Below, in pieces: positions 1 through 11,400 of a stretch of 64,000 nucleotides of DNA. Position 1 is the first letter of the stretch; each line of letters opens with the position of its first letter. The stretch is from Nematostella vectensis (lineage: Eukaryota; Cnidaria; Anthozoa; Actiniaria; Edwardsiidae), in contig NC_064042.1 of the NCBI RefSeq assembly GCF_932526225.1, positions 10,492,540 to 10,556,539 of the forward strand, given 5' to 3'. The position numbers and the translations under genes were made by a program. The notes below the pieces were generated by a model, which ran no database searches, was not told the DNA's origin, and saw nothing but the letters and a program-made list of their open reading frames with translations.

Positions 1-380
1 TTCTTGAAAATATCCATACTTTTACTGTATTCAGCTATCTTAATGGTTCTGATACATTCACTGTGTTTTCTCAAGATTTTTCCTAAAGCGGGGTTGACAG
101 ATATGGGCTATGTCCTTGTGCCCTCATGTAAGATCATAATAATCAATTCTACCTCACTGTATTTGGTCAATATCATGAACTTTGGTAATGAATTGTATAC
201 CAGTTTATCAGCTTTATCAAGACAATATCATATTTGATGTTGACAGAAGTGCCTGAAATCAATCACAATGTTTGACTATCAGCTTCAATATAGTCCAAGC
301 TATACTGGCAGTATACATGGTATGGTGACAGAAGGTTTTGAGTATTCTACTGTATGTCTTTTGATAATGTTTTACAGACA

Positions 381-541
381 TTATTAGAGAAAAATACAGG
401 TCTTTCATTTTGACTGTTGGTTCAAATACTGTGGCTATTTATTGTACTGCCGATGGAAGATTTAAAACATTTGATTCTCATTCCAGAGATTTGTTCGATA
501 TGGCCAGTTCTCTAGGATCTTGTGTTTTGTTAGAGATATGA
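381..541 (+). pseudogene. Transposon protease-like fragment (FDSHSRD motif)
   Basis: A short open stretch reads ILTVGSNTVAIYC, then a glycine turn and FDSHSRD, and ends at a stop at 539-541. The FDSHSRD pattern with a preceding hydrophobic strand resembles the catalytic-His region of cysteine proteases (OTU or herpes-tegument-peptidase-like) that many invertebrate DNA transposons carry; that link is from memory of the families. The same sequence occurs inverted in intron 1 of all three downstream toxin-like genes (about 6845-7010, 12360-12545, 17995-18165), where a small deletion breaks the frame. It is probably a decayed piece of a larger element; the rest of the protein is not visible here. 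Confidence 0.45.
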
Positions 542-1091
542 TCATTAAATGATTTTATATACTATTTCAGAGCTCTCTATAATAATTCAAACTGCATTTT
601 AGCTAAAGGGTGTAATGCAAATTGAAGCATCTGCCAATACTAATTATATTAACCAATCAATGCATGGACATGGAGTTTCCTATCATCAATCAAATGATAA
701 TAAGGGATAAAATCTAGAGGTTAGAAAACATTTTTTGTATTGTAAGATGCTTCTGTGCTATTTCTTCTTATTCCATTTGCTTTTCTGTTGTTACTGGAAT
801 TCACAAACCCTAGATGCATTTGTTTATTATGGAAATTATTTATAAGGTTCTAAACACTCCATCTTTTACAGACTTCACCCCGCTAAACGCCTCCCAATCG
901 TCTTGTTTTTAATTACACGTCATGACAGTTGGTGTTAAGAGTAACAAGTCAGACATTAGCTGTCTTCACTAGTCTATATTCGGACAATAGCCCGACTAAA
1001 ATCTTTCTCGCAAGATCTTGTTGTTTGTCATTTCTTAATCAATTTACCAAACAACCTCTGTTCCCAACGCCCTTGCATATGGCAATAAGTT

Positions 1092-1167
1092 AGGCTCGAT
1101 TTCCAGCTTGTCTCTGTGAGCCCGCAGTACGTGGTGTGAGGCCTAGCGACGGCTGGAAATAGAGCCT
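1092..1167. repeat. Short inverted repeat
   Basis: AGGCTCGATTTCCAGC at the left is answered by GCTGGAAATAGAGCCT at the right, with about 44 bases between. It is probably a tiny non-autonomous element or foldback. Confidence 0.5.
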
Positions 1168-1612
1168 AGCAATAAGTTTGGTACGAATTTGTTAGCGAAA
1201 AAAAATACTTTATCGTGAAAAATAAAACTTTAGATCATGTAATATTGTGTTTGAGTCTTCCTTTATTTCAATTTTGCCGATAGGATGTCAGTAGAGCGAG
1301 TTTGAAGCCCGCTACGAATTGTGTTTCTTATTATATATAAGTATAGGAAAGGCTGGGGACTCCCTCGGCTAACTTCGAACACACACACCTACTTCGAGGC
1401 CCGATAAAACTCGCAAAAATCCGCAAGCGCAAAACACTTTGAAAAAATACCTAAGCTTTCAACTGAACCGAGTCTTATGTCACCGATTTGCGAATTTCAC
1501 TCATATTTTTTCAACTTTTTACCACCGACTGTCGAATTCACCATCTGTGCCAACAGATCGTGTGCACTTATGACCGAGGGGCTCTAGGAACGAGGCACGG
1601 CCCGAAAATTCA

Positions 1613-1735
1613 AACTTCCAGGAGTCGTCGGCGCGACAACGGCCGCGCCGAGTGAGTGAGTGAGTGAGTGAGTGCAACTCGACAATAGACACGCACTCGG
1701 CGCGGCCGTTGTGGCGCCGACGACTCCTCGAAGTT
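1613..1735. repeat. GC-rich hairpin with GAGT-repeat loop
   Basis: Two arms of about 43 bp (1613-1655 and 1693-1735) are near-perfect reverse complements, each containing GGCGCGGCCGTTGT or its complement. The spacer is a (GAGT)n tract. Composition is far more GC-rich than its surroundings. It is a foldback or MITE-like structure, not coding. Confidence 0.7.
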
Positions 1736-1976
1736 TCGAGTCGGAGTTTCGGTCAGAAAGTACACACGATCTGTTGGCAACCCCTTCTCTTTTTTTGCGC
1801 TCGCCCCATTTTTCTCGCGGCCATATTGATTGGGCAAATGAACAATTTCCGCACCTCGACACAAAGAACGAGAAGAATAGAGACAAAAGAACTTCTTTGT
1901 AGAACAAAGATAATAGGAGACAAAGAGCTGCGTAATTACTCCGCTCGCTCTTTATTCCTACTGAAACTCCACAGAA

Positions 1977-2130
1977 CAGGGGCGTAGCCAGGGGACCCGG
2001 GCCCCACCTTCTACAGCCAAAAATACTGTATATGTATGAGTCATTAACTGAAATACAGAAGAAATACAAAATGCTTTGAAAGGGCCTTTTGGGCTCCCTC
2101 CTGTTAAAAATCCTGGCTACGCCGCTGCAG
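1977..2130. mobile_element. MITE with GGCGTAGCCAGG termini
   Basis: The left end CAGGGGCGTAGCCAGG and right end CCTGGCTACGCCGCTGCAG are imperfect terminal inverted repeats about 150 bp apart with no coding capacity between. Ends of this kind are frequent in animal non-autonomous DNA transposons. Confidence 0.55.
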
Positions 2131-3538
2131 AAACGCTTGCTACGCAGGCTACCCGCTATGGGTTTGTAGTTCATGTTTGAAGCTCGTCAACTGCATGATC
2201 GCGCATATTATAAACTCACAGTAGCACACTAGGACAATATCACACAATTACAATATTCGTAGCTTTTGTATGTTTAATTCTGCGTGGAAGTATTAAAACA
2301 TTCCTCCCTATTCTATTGGAATTACTAGCGAAATAACAGCAGAATAGCGCACTAACAAACGTCATCAAATGAGTCGCACTGGGATTTTGCAGCGGAACCG
2401 TGCTAAGATTTAGATATTGCGCGAGATTGATATCTGTTGAAAAATTACCAAAAGTACAAACTTTCTAATCGTTTTGCTGCTCTGCAATTGGGCCCAAAAT
2501 AAAAAAAATAGGCTTGATTTTCCAAGGATTAGCGAGAGGAAAATTAATATATTAATTTGGATAATTTGACAAGACGCGCGCTGTGGAATGCCTAGCAAAA
2601 ATACAAAGTAAATATTATATTCGGATTGTTTCATCACTATTATTAAAACTAAAAGAAAGCTAAGATTTAAAAGGAAGTAGCGAGAAAAATGTCGGTGACA
2701 GGATTAAAATACAAATAATGTGCGATCCTGTAGTTAATAGCCGCAAAAAAATCAATTCATATTTTCATCGCCCTCCAAGCTTATGTGTAATGTACACATA
2801 GTTAACAACCGGGTTTATGATTGTTTCAACTCTTAAAAGCACGTGATCACATAAACAATGAATCTAAAACTATCTTACCTTTAGTCTTCATTTAAAGCAA
2901 AAATGTTCAACTTATTCGAGGAGAAAGAAAATAGGTCTGATGTCTTCATGGTAGCTTGACTGCGATTGGTTGTCTAGGTGAGCGTAACCTTAGTTCCAGA
3001 CAATAAGGATGTCTGACTTCGGATAAGATCGACGATAAGAGATCTAAGAGTAATTCGGAGTATTTATAGCGAAATTACGTTACAATGTCCAATTAAAGTG
3101 TTGTTCACCAAACAATATGAGATGCGATGATGCTACTTCATGCTCATACTCAGGTTTTAGCAGATGCTGTTAGCTTCTATTCAAAAAAGGGGAGAATCTT
3201 CGTCGATATTTAGTTATGGAGAGGTGGAAGGAAGAATAGATGTTTGTTCGGCATCCACGTTGTAGTTTTACGTAAAGTTTTTAATCATTATCTTATTTCT
3301 AAAAAAACCCTAAAATGTTTGGCACAACATAAGAGTTCGAATTCCAAACACAGCTTGTCCAGCTTCTTATGAATTTGGCGCAGGTTTTTTTTTTCCAATG
3401 TTGTGCATTGATTCTACAAAGCGCATGTGTTGGCCTAGGTTATGCGCATGCGTGCCTGGTAATTCGGATAAGAACCAATCGAATATCGAGTAAGTGATGT
3501 CATGGTGCATTGATCCCTTGCGGGTGTAGTGCACACAC

Positions 3539-3545
3539 TATAAAA
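3539..3545 (+). promoter_or_regulatory. TATA box, gene copy 1
   Basis: TATAAAA lies about 110 bp before the start codon and about 25-30 bp before a probable start region (TTCAGCCTGTCAG). The same box sits at the same place in the other copies, and the upstream 700 bp are conserved, so all three promoters look usable. Confidence 0.75.
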
Positions 3546-3654
3546 GAGGAAGGGCGAACAACTTTCAGCCTGTCAGTTGAGTGAAAATTCTCAAACAACA
3601 TTCGCCCATCAATTCGAAGACCGACTTTTAGTTTTCCAAGGTTCTATATCAAGA

Positions 3655-6600
3655 ATGGCTAAAGCGCCCCTACTTTTGCTGGTGGTATACAGTGCTTTAC
3701 TGAACTCATGCCAGGCTTGGGTCGATGTGAAAGACAGGATCAAAGGTAGGGTGATTCATCTAGAGACCCTGCTCAAGCGAGGACGATGGTTAAGGCAGAT
3801 CGACAACAAAGATTCTGACGGTTCTAGATACCTTTTCATTGACCCGCTCGCCGAGAGGGACACATACTACGAACCACGGGTACAATTCGAGGTACGTACT
3901 AATTGGTACAATACAAATAATTTTACAATTTTGAATAATTAGTTAATGCTGTAGATAGACTTCATTGAAGTCAATGAAGATGGCTTCATTGAAGCCGCAT
4001 GAGTATCACAAATATCACAGGCGAAGGGTCATAAGGTAATACAAGAGGGTTTTCTTTTGCTATAAGGTTTCTCCTGTAGCCTTTCTTGACTAAACTGGTT
4101 GCACTTCGTGAGTCTTTCCCGACATTTCTATATTTTTACTGTTGTGACTCTGTCACACTGTTTTGTCCTACGACAAAAACTGACTTTCCACGTTGTCTCC
4201 TGTTTTTCTGGCTTAGTTTTCTTGTGTTTGAAACTGTCTTCACTTACAAACATTAATTTATTCAGCTCCGAAATCAGTCGCCTGTAAATTCTGCGAAGGA
4301 TTTGCATATTTTTCTGAGCCCTGATTGCGATGCGCTGTTGCTGTGTCGGCCAGTCACAGTTGGGTTGATGACAAAGAGTTAGTGATTGCGGCCGAATTGC
4401 GTTGTTGTGTAATACTGCTTGGAGTTTTTCTACCAGTGGGTTCTAAGTACATTGTTGATTGAGCGCGTTGGTTCAGTTTACGGGCGACTCGAGTCCAACT
4501 TGTTTTTGCCACCCTGCAAACTTTCTACTTAATTTTACCTTGATTATTGATTATTAATAATTAATTGATCTAGTTAAATAAAAGAAAGGGAAACTAATCA
4601 AATAATTATATACAATCAAACAATTATTTAACCGGAATAACCGGAAAATAACCTACAATACTATTTCTGTAATTCTTCTTCAAAAAAAAAAAATATATAA
4701 AACAATTATATCTGGCATAATGGCAGGCCACCTCATGGCCCCCTTGATAGTACTCCTATTTGCTCTACATCTCCAGAATTTCTTATTACGGTGGCAGAGC
4801 CCACTAATTGAGTCTAAGGCCGGACCCTTCATTTCACCAGCACTTTTTGAAATGAGCCTGGACAAAGTTAAAATTTTCATGAACAATATTCATCCCAATC
4901 TTAGAAAATTGATCGCTCCAAGGTGTAACCCAAGCTCACTCGCCTTTCGCCTACTCATTCTTAGTGGGGACATCCCTCTCAATCCCCGTCCCACCTACCG
5001 GTATCCCTGTGGAGCATGCTCAAAACCAGTTAAATGCAACCAGAAGGGTATTCAGTGCGACTACTGAGATGCATGGTATCACACAAAATGCTGCTCAATA
5101 AGCAATGAAAGTTACAATACACTTACTAACAGTTCTTGTTCTTGGATCTGCTGTGCCTGTGATGTGGCCAATTCTTCATCAGTGGACCGTTCTCGGCCCA
5201 CTGATGTTTTTACTCTACATAAATGACATCTGCAATGATTGTAAATCTTCTACCATAAGATTGTTTGCTGATGATACTCTTTTATACAGTGTCATCGAGG
5301 CAACTTCTGATGCACATCAGCTCCAGTCTGATCTTACCTCCATCGAGAAATGGGCAGAGAAATGGCTCATGTCCTTTAACCCAACAAAATGTTTTGTCAT
5401 GAGAGTCACGAGAAATAGGGAACCTATAGTATTTAACTACACATTGATGAACCACATCCTTAAACCAGTTGAACACCATGCATACCTAGGCGTCGAGCTC
5501 TCGAACACACTTGACTGGAGCTGGCATATAAACAACAAAGTGTCCAAAGCCAACCAGACCTTAGGTTTTCTTAGGCGCAACCTAAGCAATTGCCCAGAGA
5601 ACATTAAGGAAGCTGCTTATAAATCGCTCGTTCTTCCACACTTAGAGTATGCCAGCTCTGCCTGGGATCCATGGTTAAAGAAACACGTCAAACAGATTGA
5701 GAAGGTTCAAAGGAGGGCGGGTCGTTTTGTTAAAAATTGCTGGGATAGGACTCCTGGCACAGTCACAAACATCCTAAACGATTTGGAGTGTCCCCCTCTC
5801 TCTAAAAGGCGCCAGGATGCCAGGCTTACATTATTTTACAAGGCTGTTAACAAAAAATCAGCACTTGAGATACCAGACAATATTGATAGACGCACCAGCT
5901 GTCATCCAGATAAATTTATCGAGTTATGTACAAGAACAGAAGCTTATAAGAACTTGTTTTTCTGTAGGACAATAAAAGAATGGAACAAGCTGCCCCGCCT
6001 TACCCTGGATTCCACTAGTGCAGATATTTTTAGAGAACGAATAAAATTAAAGTAAAATTAATAAAATTATATTAATACCAATAATGCTGTTTAAACAATT
6101 TTCATCTTTTTACTTTATTTAATCTTTTTTTTTTATTCTGCCTTATTATTATTTTTATTCTGCCTTATTATTATTTGTATTATTTATTTTTATTATTATT
6201 TTTATTATTATTTTATTTTATGCTTTTTTATTTTTTTTAGTATTTTTTTTTATTATTTATTTTTTTATTTTTTTATTTTTTATTATTTTTTTAGTTAATT
6301 AAATAATTAATGTATTTATTTATTTATACAATTAATTTATATCCACAGTGATGGTAACCCCTTTGTGGATTAACAATGTAGATGTAGATGTAGATAACTG
6401 GCAGCTACTACTAATATTGATATTTTTAACTGTAACTTTAAAAATAACTTGTATAAACTCAATCGTAATCACTTTAGACTCCTTCTAAGTGTACATTGTA
6501 CATCATTTATAGCCATTTTGCGAGGATTATTTCACCACAAAAATCCCGAGTATAAATTTACTTTGTTATTCCCTTTTTCTTTTCCTGATTCAAGTCATGG

Positions 6601-9600
6601 AAAGTAAAGTCTTAAATTGAGTTAGTAGACTGTATTGGCGTGTAAAACGGCAAAGTACGAAGTACCTATTGTTTCGGGAACGCAATTATCGCATTGCCAG
6701 ATCCCAAAGGTGGTGATATTAAAGAAAGAGATTATCATAAAGATGTTTATGCATCGGGAATACTAGCAGCTTATTCAACCAAAAGCTTTCAATAATTGCA
6801 TAGATAGTATCATGCAGATTCAAACAACATAAAATCAAAATCTGCACTTACGTGATATTTCTCATTTAATGATGATATCTCTAACAATACAAAAGATCCT
6901 AGAGAACTGGCCGTACCGAACAAATCTCTGGAATGAGAATCAAATGTTTTAAATCTTCCATCGGCAGTACAATAGAGTCACAGTATTTAAACCAACAGTC
7001 AAAATGAATTCTATAATAATGTTTGTAAAACATAACACTAACAATTGGCAGAACATTAAATTGTGTATTGCTGAATGGACAATCGAACCCCCATCCTCCA
7101 TGCCCTCCTTGCTCCTGCTCAAATGTCTGTCTACGGGCCTAAATTTCTCTTGGTATCTACTATATCCCTTTGATCATATTTTGATGTATTTTGATGCTAT
7201 ATTACGTATGGCGCTGTATACATTTGTATGCATTTTTAGGTAACTGCGTGTGACAACTATCTCTGCCTGGAAGCCTTGTCGCTTCGGGACTATTTCCTGG
7301 CCGCTGGTTATCCCCCCGATCATGATAAACACACCGTCAAGCTACAGTACTCAACATACCCTGCTGGAGATGTATGTAGAACCATCCCACCCCTCCCTAA
7401 TCCTATGATGACTACATAACATAGTATTGTAGTCATTGAATGATTAAGATTGACCTCGCTGTAGGCGTTTCTAGAAGGAAGCTTTTCAGATAGTATAGAA
7501 AAATGGCGGCTCTTTATTTGACGCTAAAATTTACACTGAGGGAGAAGGGCGGTCGCTAACTTGTTTAACTCGCTCCAATTCTTTAAATATTCCAGACCCG
7601 CTTCTTTTGGACGTTTCTTTGTGAAGATCTTACAATGGAAAGGTGCAAGGTTGTCCCAAAGCGATTTGAAAACGATGGGTGGCTGATGGTGGCTGACAAT
7701 AAAGGGAATCCTGATGGAGAGCATTACGATGCTACATGTGGCAAGGAGCAGAGTAACGCTTACTTCAGAATCCATGCACCAAACCCCACAGATGGATACA
7801 AGTAAGAGCTCTTAGACAACGACTGACGCTTCACTTACCCTGCCCTCCACAGTGGGTTAATTCGGAAATACCTATTTTCGGGGTCTCAGGATTCCTGTGG
7901 TGGGCGAAAAAAATCTCCTTTTTGCGCCACAGGGATCCTGAATCCCGAAAATACACAGAAGAGACGGCTCTCAGGCTAGACTGCACTCGTTACCAACGGT
8001 ACCATTATTATAGCAACAAAAGCATCATCTCATATATTAATCATTGCGATCATTGTCATCATCAACATTATAATCATTCAGCCAGCCTCATTATAGCAGA
8101 GCCGTAGCAGCCACGCCCCTACTGATTATTTCCTTATAATTGTGGAAAATTGAGGTGGGGGGTCACGTGCCCCCAGTTCCTCACCCCCTGCCACGGCCCT
8201 GTATAGTGTTACCTTATTGTTTCTTTGTAGTTTTACAACATAATATAGAATTATCATCTTCTCGTTCACTTCATGCAGTGAGATCTTCAGAAGCACAAAC
8301 ACCGGGACGACGGAGCAGAAAGCCGATTATATGGTGACTACAGGCGTCACCCAGACCGAGGAAACATCCTCGTCTGTTACCTCGACTGTGTCTACTGAAA
8401 TAGGTGGTGCCTTCAAGGCTTTTTCCGCAAGTGCGTCGTCTTCCATCTCATCATCTTGGTCGGTAAGGGCACGTATTACATCTAATGATAATTCACAACG
8501 AAAAAAAAGGGTTTTGATATCACATAGAACTTTATTGAGTAAGCAAAACCTGCGGGCTTTTGCAAAGTTACGCTGCGACCGGGTAGCAAAATATACGAAA
8601 TTAATCTGACTTGCTTGACCAAAATGCATTTACCGCAGCTTTTAATATCTTGTGAACTCTTGCTGACATTTTCCAACAGCGAAATCGTCGAGTTCAAATC
8701 GTCTCTTGGCTTCTGCCATTTAAAATCTTAGAAACTTTTTTTTTTGGCCAGGACCTCCCTCCAAGGCGCTGACCAACAAAAAAAAGTGAAAAAAATGATA
8801 ACATTTCTAAGGCCTAGGGCAAAAGCAGTTTTCTGCTTTTTTTATAGTTGCTTGTATTTTTCATAAAAATACAGCTATGAGCATATTGATGCCTTAGGAC
8901 ATCCTTAAAGTCCATATAACCTTTCAGAGCTGATAGACTTTGTCAATTTTTTATATTTTCATCTCCCAAATGGTATGTGGTTCGTATGGACCCTAAAATA
9001 CTTGAGTTCGCGTGAATAACGCAAATCTGTAATATTGAGGTATAGTGTGAAATTTTGGAGAGGGTTGGTTCTGCTGTTTTTCCTTGTTCGATTTGAAATT
9101 TGTCAAAGAACCTGAGCTATTATTTGGCTAAAGAGTAGTTGATATAATCTTGGATGGATGCATATCTTTAAGACCATTTATCCCTTAGACTGATGCCTGA
9201 GTATCTTCATCTTGCTGTGTTTACTTTGCATCTATGGATTTTTTTGGTTGTGGGTACTTCTCAAAGCCGGTACAGGCAGGTTGAAGGGTCAATGTGTTAA
9301 TAGTCTTTCCTTTTGTGAGGGAGATCTCCAGCGTACAGCTGAGTAGCTAGGTACGCGAAAAATCCCCTCCCCCTTTATAATAAAAAATATATAAAATAGA
9401 TCATAGCTTGCATATTGTATGTCTACCTTTCTCATTTCAGACCACACAATCTTCAACTTTCTCGGCGTCTAAGTCAGTCAAGCACGTCCTCACCATCCCT
9501 CCCCGCACGACTATCATTCTCACCCAGCTGATTGGTAATTACGCGAAAGAGTTTGAAGTCGGCGAGGACAAGTACACTATTGAAGAGATACCGCTGGACA

Positions 9601-9671
9601 GTGGCGCTACACGCAAACGCAAGATGCCCAGTCCTCCCGGTCAACCTCTCGAAGAAAAGTCTGAGCTTTGA
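3655..9671 (+). CDS. Secreted aerolysin-like pore-forming protein, copy 1
   Basis: Five exons: 3655-3891, 7240-7371, 7596-7801, 8279-8462, 9441-9671; all junctions are GT..AG and the frame stays open for 329 aa. The ATG at 3655 starts a clear signal peptide (basic start, Leu/Val core, cleavage near SCQA). The N-terminal half has spaced G-R-W-L / G-W-L-M strands followed by D-N-K, suggestive of a beta-trefoil-like module, with several Cys. Exon 4 and the start of exon 5 are a Ser/Thr-rich stretch of alternating polar and small residues, followed by IPPRTTIILTQ; this pattern is typical of the membrane-inserting hairpin region of aerolysin/ETX-MTX2 and hydralysin-type toxins. A basic RKRK site precedes a C-terminal tail of about 20 residues. 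A damaged LINE interrupts intron 1 but no exon. AATAAA occurs at 9677 and 10091. Family assignment is by eye; receptor and target are unknown. Confidence 0.65.
4720..5067 (+). pseudogene. LINE ORF 5' part: degenerate 2A motif and broken PHD finger
   Basis: The 115-residue frame starts with a hydrophobic segment, then has LSGDIPLNPRP at about 4960-4992, which resembles a 2A translational-recoding motif (D-V/I-E-x-N-P-G-P) with the Glu and Gly replaced. It continues as a Cys-rich PHD-like finger (CGAC ... C) that is cut by a stop at 5065-5067. The same finger resumes just downstream (WYHTKCC, then CCAC near 5150), so this is a broken single domain. Confidence 0.65.
5105..6055 (+). pseudogene. 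LINE reverse transcriptase, C-terminal half
   Basis: The frame contains VLGPLMFLLYIND, the catalytic FADDTLLY box, and the downstream LGVELS / HINNKVSKAN / LGFLRRNL thumb and connection motifs of CR1/L2-type non-LTR elements, ending with FFCRTIKEWNKLP. It joins directly to the tail of the PHD finger near 5180, so the whole endonuclease and the RT fingers are deleted. It is open but cannot be an autonomous enzyme. Confidence 0.85.
7873..7953. repeat. Intronic inverted repeat (also at 13418-13498 and 19028-19107)
   Basis: Two arms of about 30 bp, TATTTTCGGGG... and ...CCCGAAAATA, flank a spacer of about 20 bp in intron 3. All three gene copies share it, so it predates the triplication. Confidence 0.65.
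8097..8201. mobile_element. Short MITE in intron 3, copy 1 (also 13642-13743 and 19251-19356)
   Basis: Ends CAGAGCCGTAGCAG and CTGCCACGGCCCTG form imperfect terminal inverted repeats around a G/C-run centre. The three paralogous copies are orthologous insertions. A related element with the same terminus lies at about 44778-44917 in a COG3 intron. Confidence 0.6.
8860..9306. mobile_element. Fragment of a TTAA-type element in intron 4 (also about 14385-14854 and 19985-20432)
   Basis: The segment matches, over about 250 bp, the right end of the complete element at 51943-52950, finishing in GGGTCAATGTGTTAATA. All three gene copies carry it at the same place, so it was present before duplication. 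Confidence 0.65.
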
Positions 9672-9686
9672 GTGAGAATAAACATA

Positions 9687-9862
9687 CAGTGGAACCCCGA
9701 TAGCCTCGAGTTATCCGAGTCATTTCTATTCGGATAACTATTACCTCCCGCCAGCTCGTACTATGTTTCATCTCCCCTGATACTGTTTCTTGATTCATCT
9801 CTGTTACTCGAATACTCCCTACTAACTCGAGCATGTGTTTCTTTAGAGCTTGAGTTAAGGGG
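9687..9862. mobile_element. Possible pogo/Tigger-like MITE remnant after copy 1
   Basis: CAGTGGAACCCCGATAGCCT resembles a pogo/Tigger terminal repeat. Repeated CTCGAG and CCGAGT words follow, and a weaker inverse end lies near 9850. It lies in the 3' flank of every gene copy. The family is a guess from the terminus. Confidence 0.35.
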
Positions 9863-11275
9863 GATCCAAAGACGTGGCGGGAAAACGCACTCTTTCATCT
9901 CTCCCTTATCCAAGCCCCTTGCGCTTACTAGGCATGCTACAAGCTCATTCACTTAGCCTATAAAGCTTTGAGCCCTGAATAAGAATAGCTTTGAAGTACA
10001 GTTTGAGCAGGTTACTGCACTCTTTGTCATGCTAGTTTTACTAATGCCACACAATGGTGTTGTAAATGAACAAGTTCTCGTCTTCAAATCAATAAACCTG
10101 TTGTTGTACCCAAATTCCTAGCCTAGTAATGACTCCCTGAAAACCTGAGAACCCAGTAACACAGCACCGCATTAATTTGGGTTTAGACGCATGCCATAGG
10201 CAGGGTAGGGAAGTGGAGTTGAGCGTATGTATCATGAGCTCCCCGAGCAACCACTCTACACGTAATCGACTGAAAATAAATTATTGCATTGTATTAGTAT
10301 AAAGATTTAGGCATTGCCTAAAAGCGGACCTCCAAACGGACCAAATCTTTGATTATTTTCGCTTAAACACGATGTTCCGCTATAATGGAAAGCTCCTCTC
10401 ACCCCCGGGCTCAAGAACAATCAGTTATCAATCTAGTGTCGTCAATGAGTCAACACTTCAGGACAATTGCTTTGAGCGCTCAATTCAAATTTTGTATTCT
10501 AAACCTTATTACCACATACCTTTTGGAAGATAAAAATATATAGAATTGACAAAGTCTATCAACTCTGAAAGGTTATATGGACTTTAAAAGCACATGATCA
10601 CAAACACAATGAATCTAAAACCATCTTACCTTTAGTCTTCATTTAAAAGCAAAAATGTTCAACTTATTCCATGAGAAAGGAAATAGGTCTGATGTCTTCA
10701 TGGTAGCTTGACTGCGATTGGTTGTCTAGATGAGCGTATACAATAAGGATGTCTGACTTCGGATAAGATCGACGATAAGAGATCTAAGAGTAATTCGGAG
10801 TATTTATAGCGAAATTACGTTACAATGTCCAGGTAAAGTTTGTTCACCAAACAATATGAGATGCGATGATGCTACTTCATGCTCATACTCAGGTTTTAGC
10901 AGATGTTGTTGGCTTCTATTCAAAAAAGGGGAGAATCTTCGTCGATATTTAGTTATGGAGAGGTGGAAGGAAGAATAGATGTTTGTTCGGCATCCACGTT
11001 GTAGTTTTACGTAAAGTTTTTAATCATTATCTTATTTCTAAAAATCCCTAAAATGTTTGGCACAACATAAGAGTTCGAATTCCAAACACAGCTTGTCCAG
11101 CTTCTTATGAATTTGGCGCAGGTTTTTTTTTCCAATGTTGTGCATTGATTCTACAAAGCGCATGTGTTGGCCTAGGTTATGCGCATGCGTGCCTGGTAAT
11201 TCGGATAAGAACCAATCGAATATCGAGTAAGTGATGTCATGGTGCATTGATCCCTTGCGGGTGTAGTGCACACAC

Positions 11276-11282
11276 TATAAAA
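11276..11282 (+). promoter_or_regulatory. TATA box, gene copy 2
   Basis: TATAAAA lies 125 bp before the ATG at 11401. The 5' UTR differs from copies 1 and 3 by a 9-base insertion (GGCTTATAA) near 11325. Confidence 0.75.
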
Positions 11283-11400
11283 GAGGAAGGGCGAACAACT
11301 TTCAGCCTGTCAGTTGAGTGAAAAGGCTTATAATTCTCAAACAACATTCGCCCATCAATTCGAAGACCGACTTTTAGTTTTCCAAGGTTCTATATCAAGA

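Larger units (their letters stand above)
1..2835. other. Gene-free left flank
   Basis: I find no exon chain here. The stretch is AT-rich with small inverted repeats, a MITE and one protease-like transposon fragment, listed separately. Open frames on both strands at 1584-2174 arise from a GC-rich hairpin with a GAGT microsatellite loop and do not look like protein. The remainder, including 2131-2835, shows nothing I can name. Confidence 0.6.
3957..6395 (+). mobile_element. Decayed CR1-like LINE in intron 1 of copy 1
   Basis: Copies 2 and 3 of the host gene lack this block, so the insertion ends can be read directly. The 3' end is a TGTAGA repeat after an AT-rich tail (6056-6330), and GTAGAT is present at both edges as a possible target duplication. 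Inside are a PHD-like zinc finger region and the C-terminal half of a reverse transcriptase. The endonuclease and the first RT motifs are missing. The segment 3957-4719 is probably 5' untranslated DNA of the element. Confidence 0.8.

Noticed and set aside
3577..3654. Longer N-terminus for the toxin-like gene beginning upstream of the ATG at 3655
   Set aside because: The frame opens with TTG, not ATG, and lies in the 5' UTR just after the TATA box; the signal peptide starts at 3655.
7524..7775. Minus-strand 83-codon frame repeated in all three toxin-like genes
   Set aside because: It is the shadow of exon 3 and its intron; the plus-strand exon has matching splice sites and phase.
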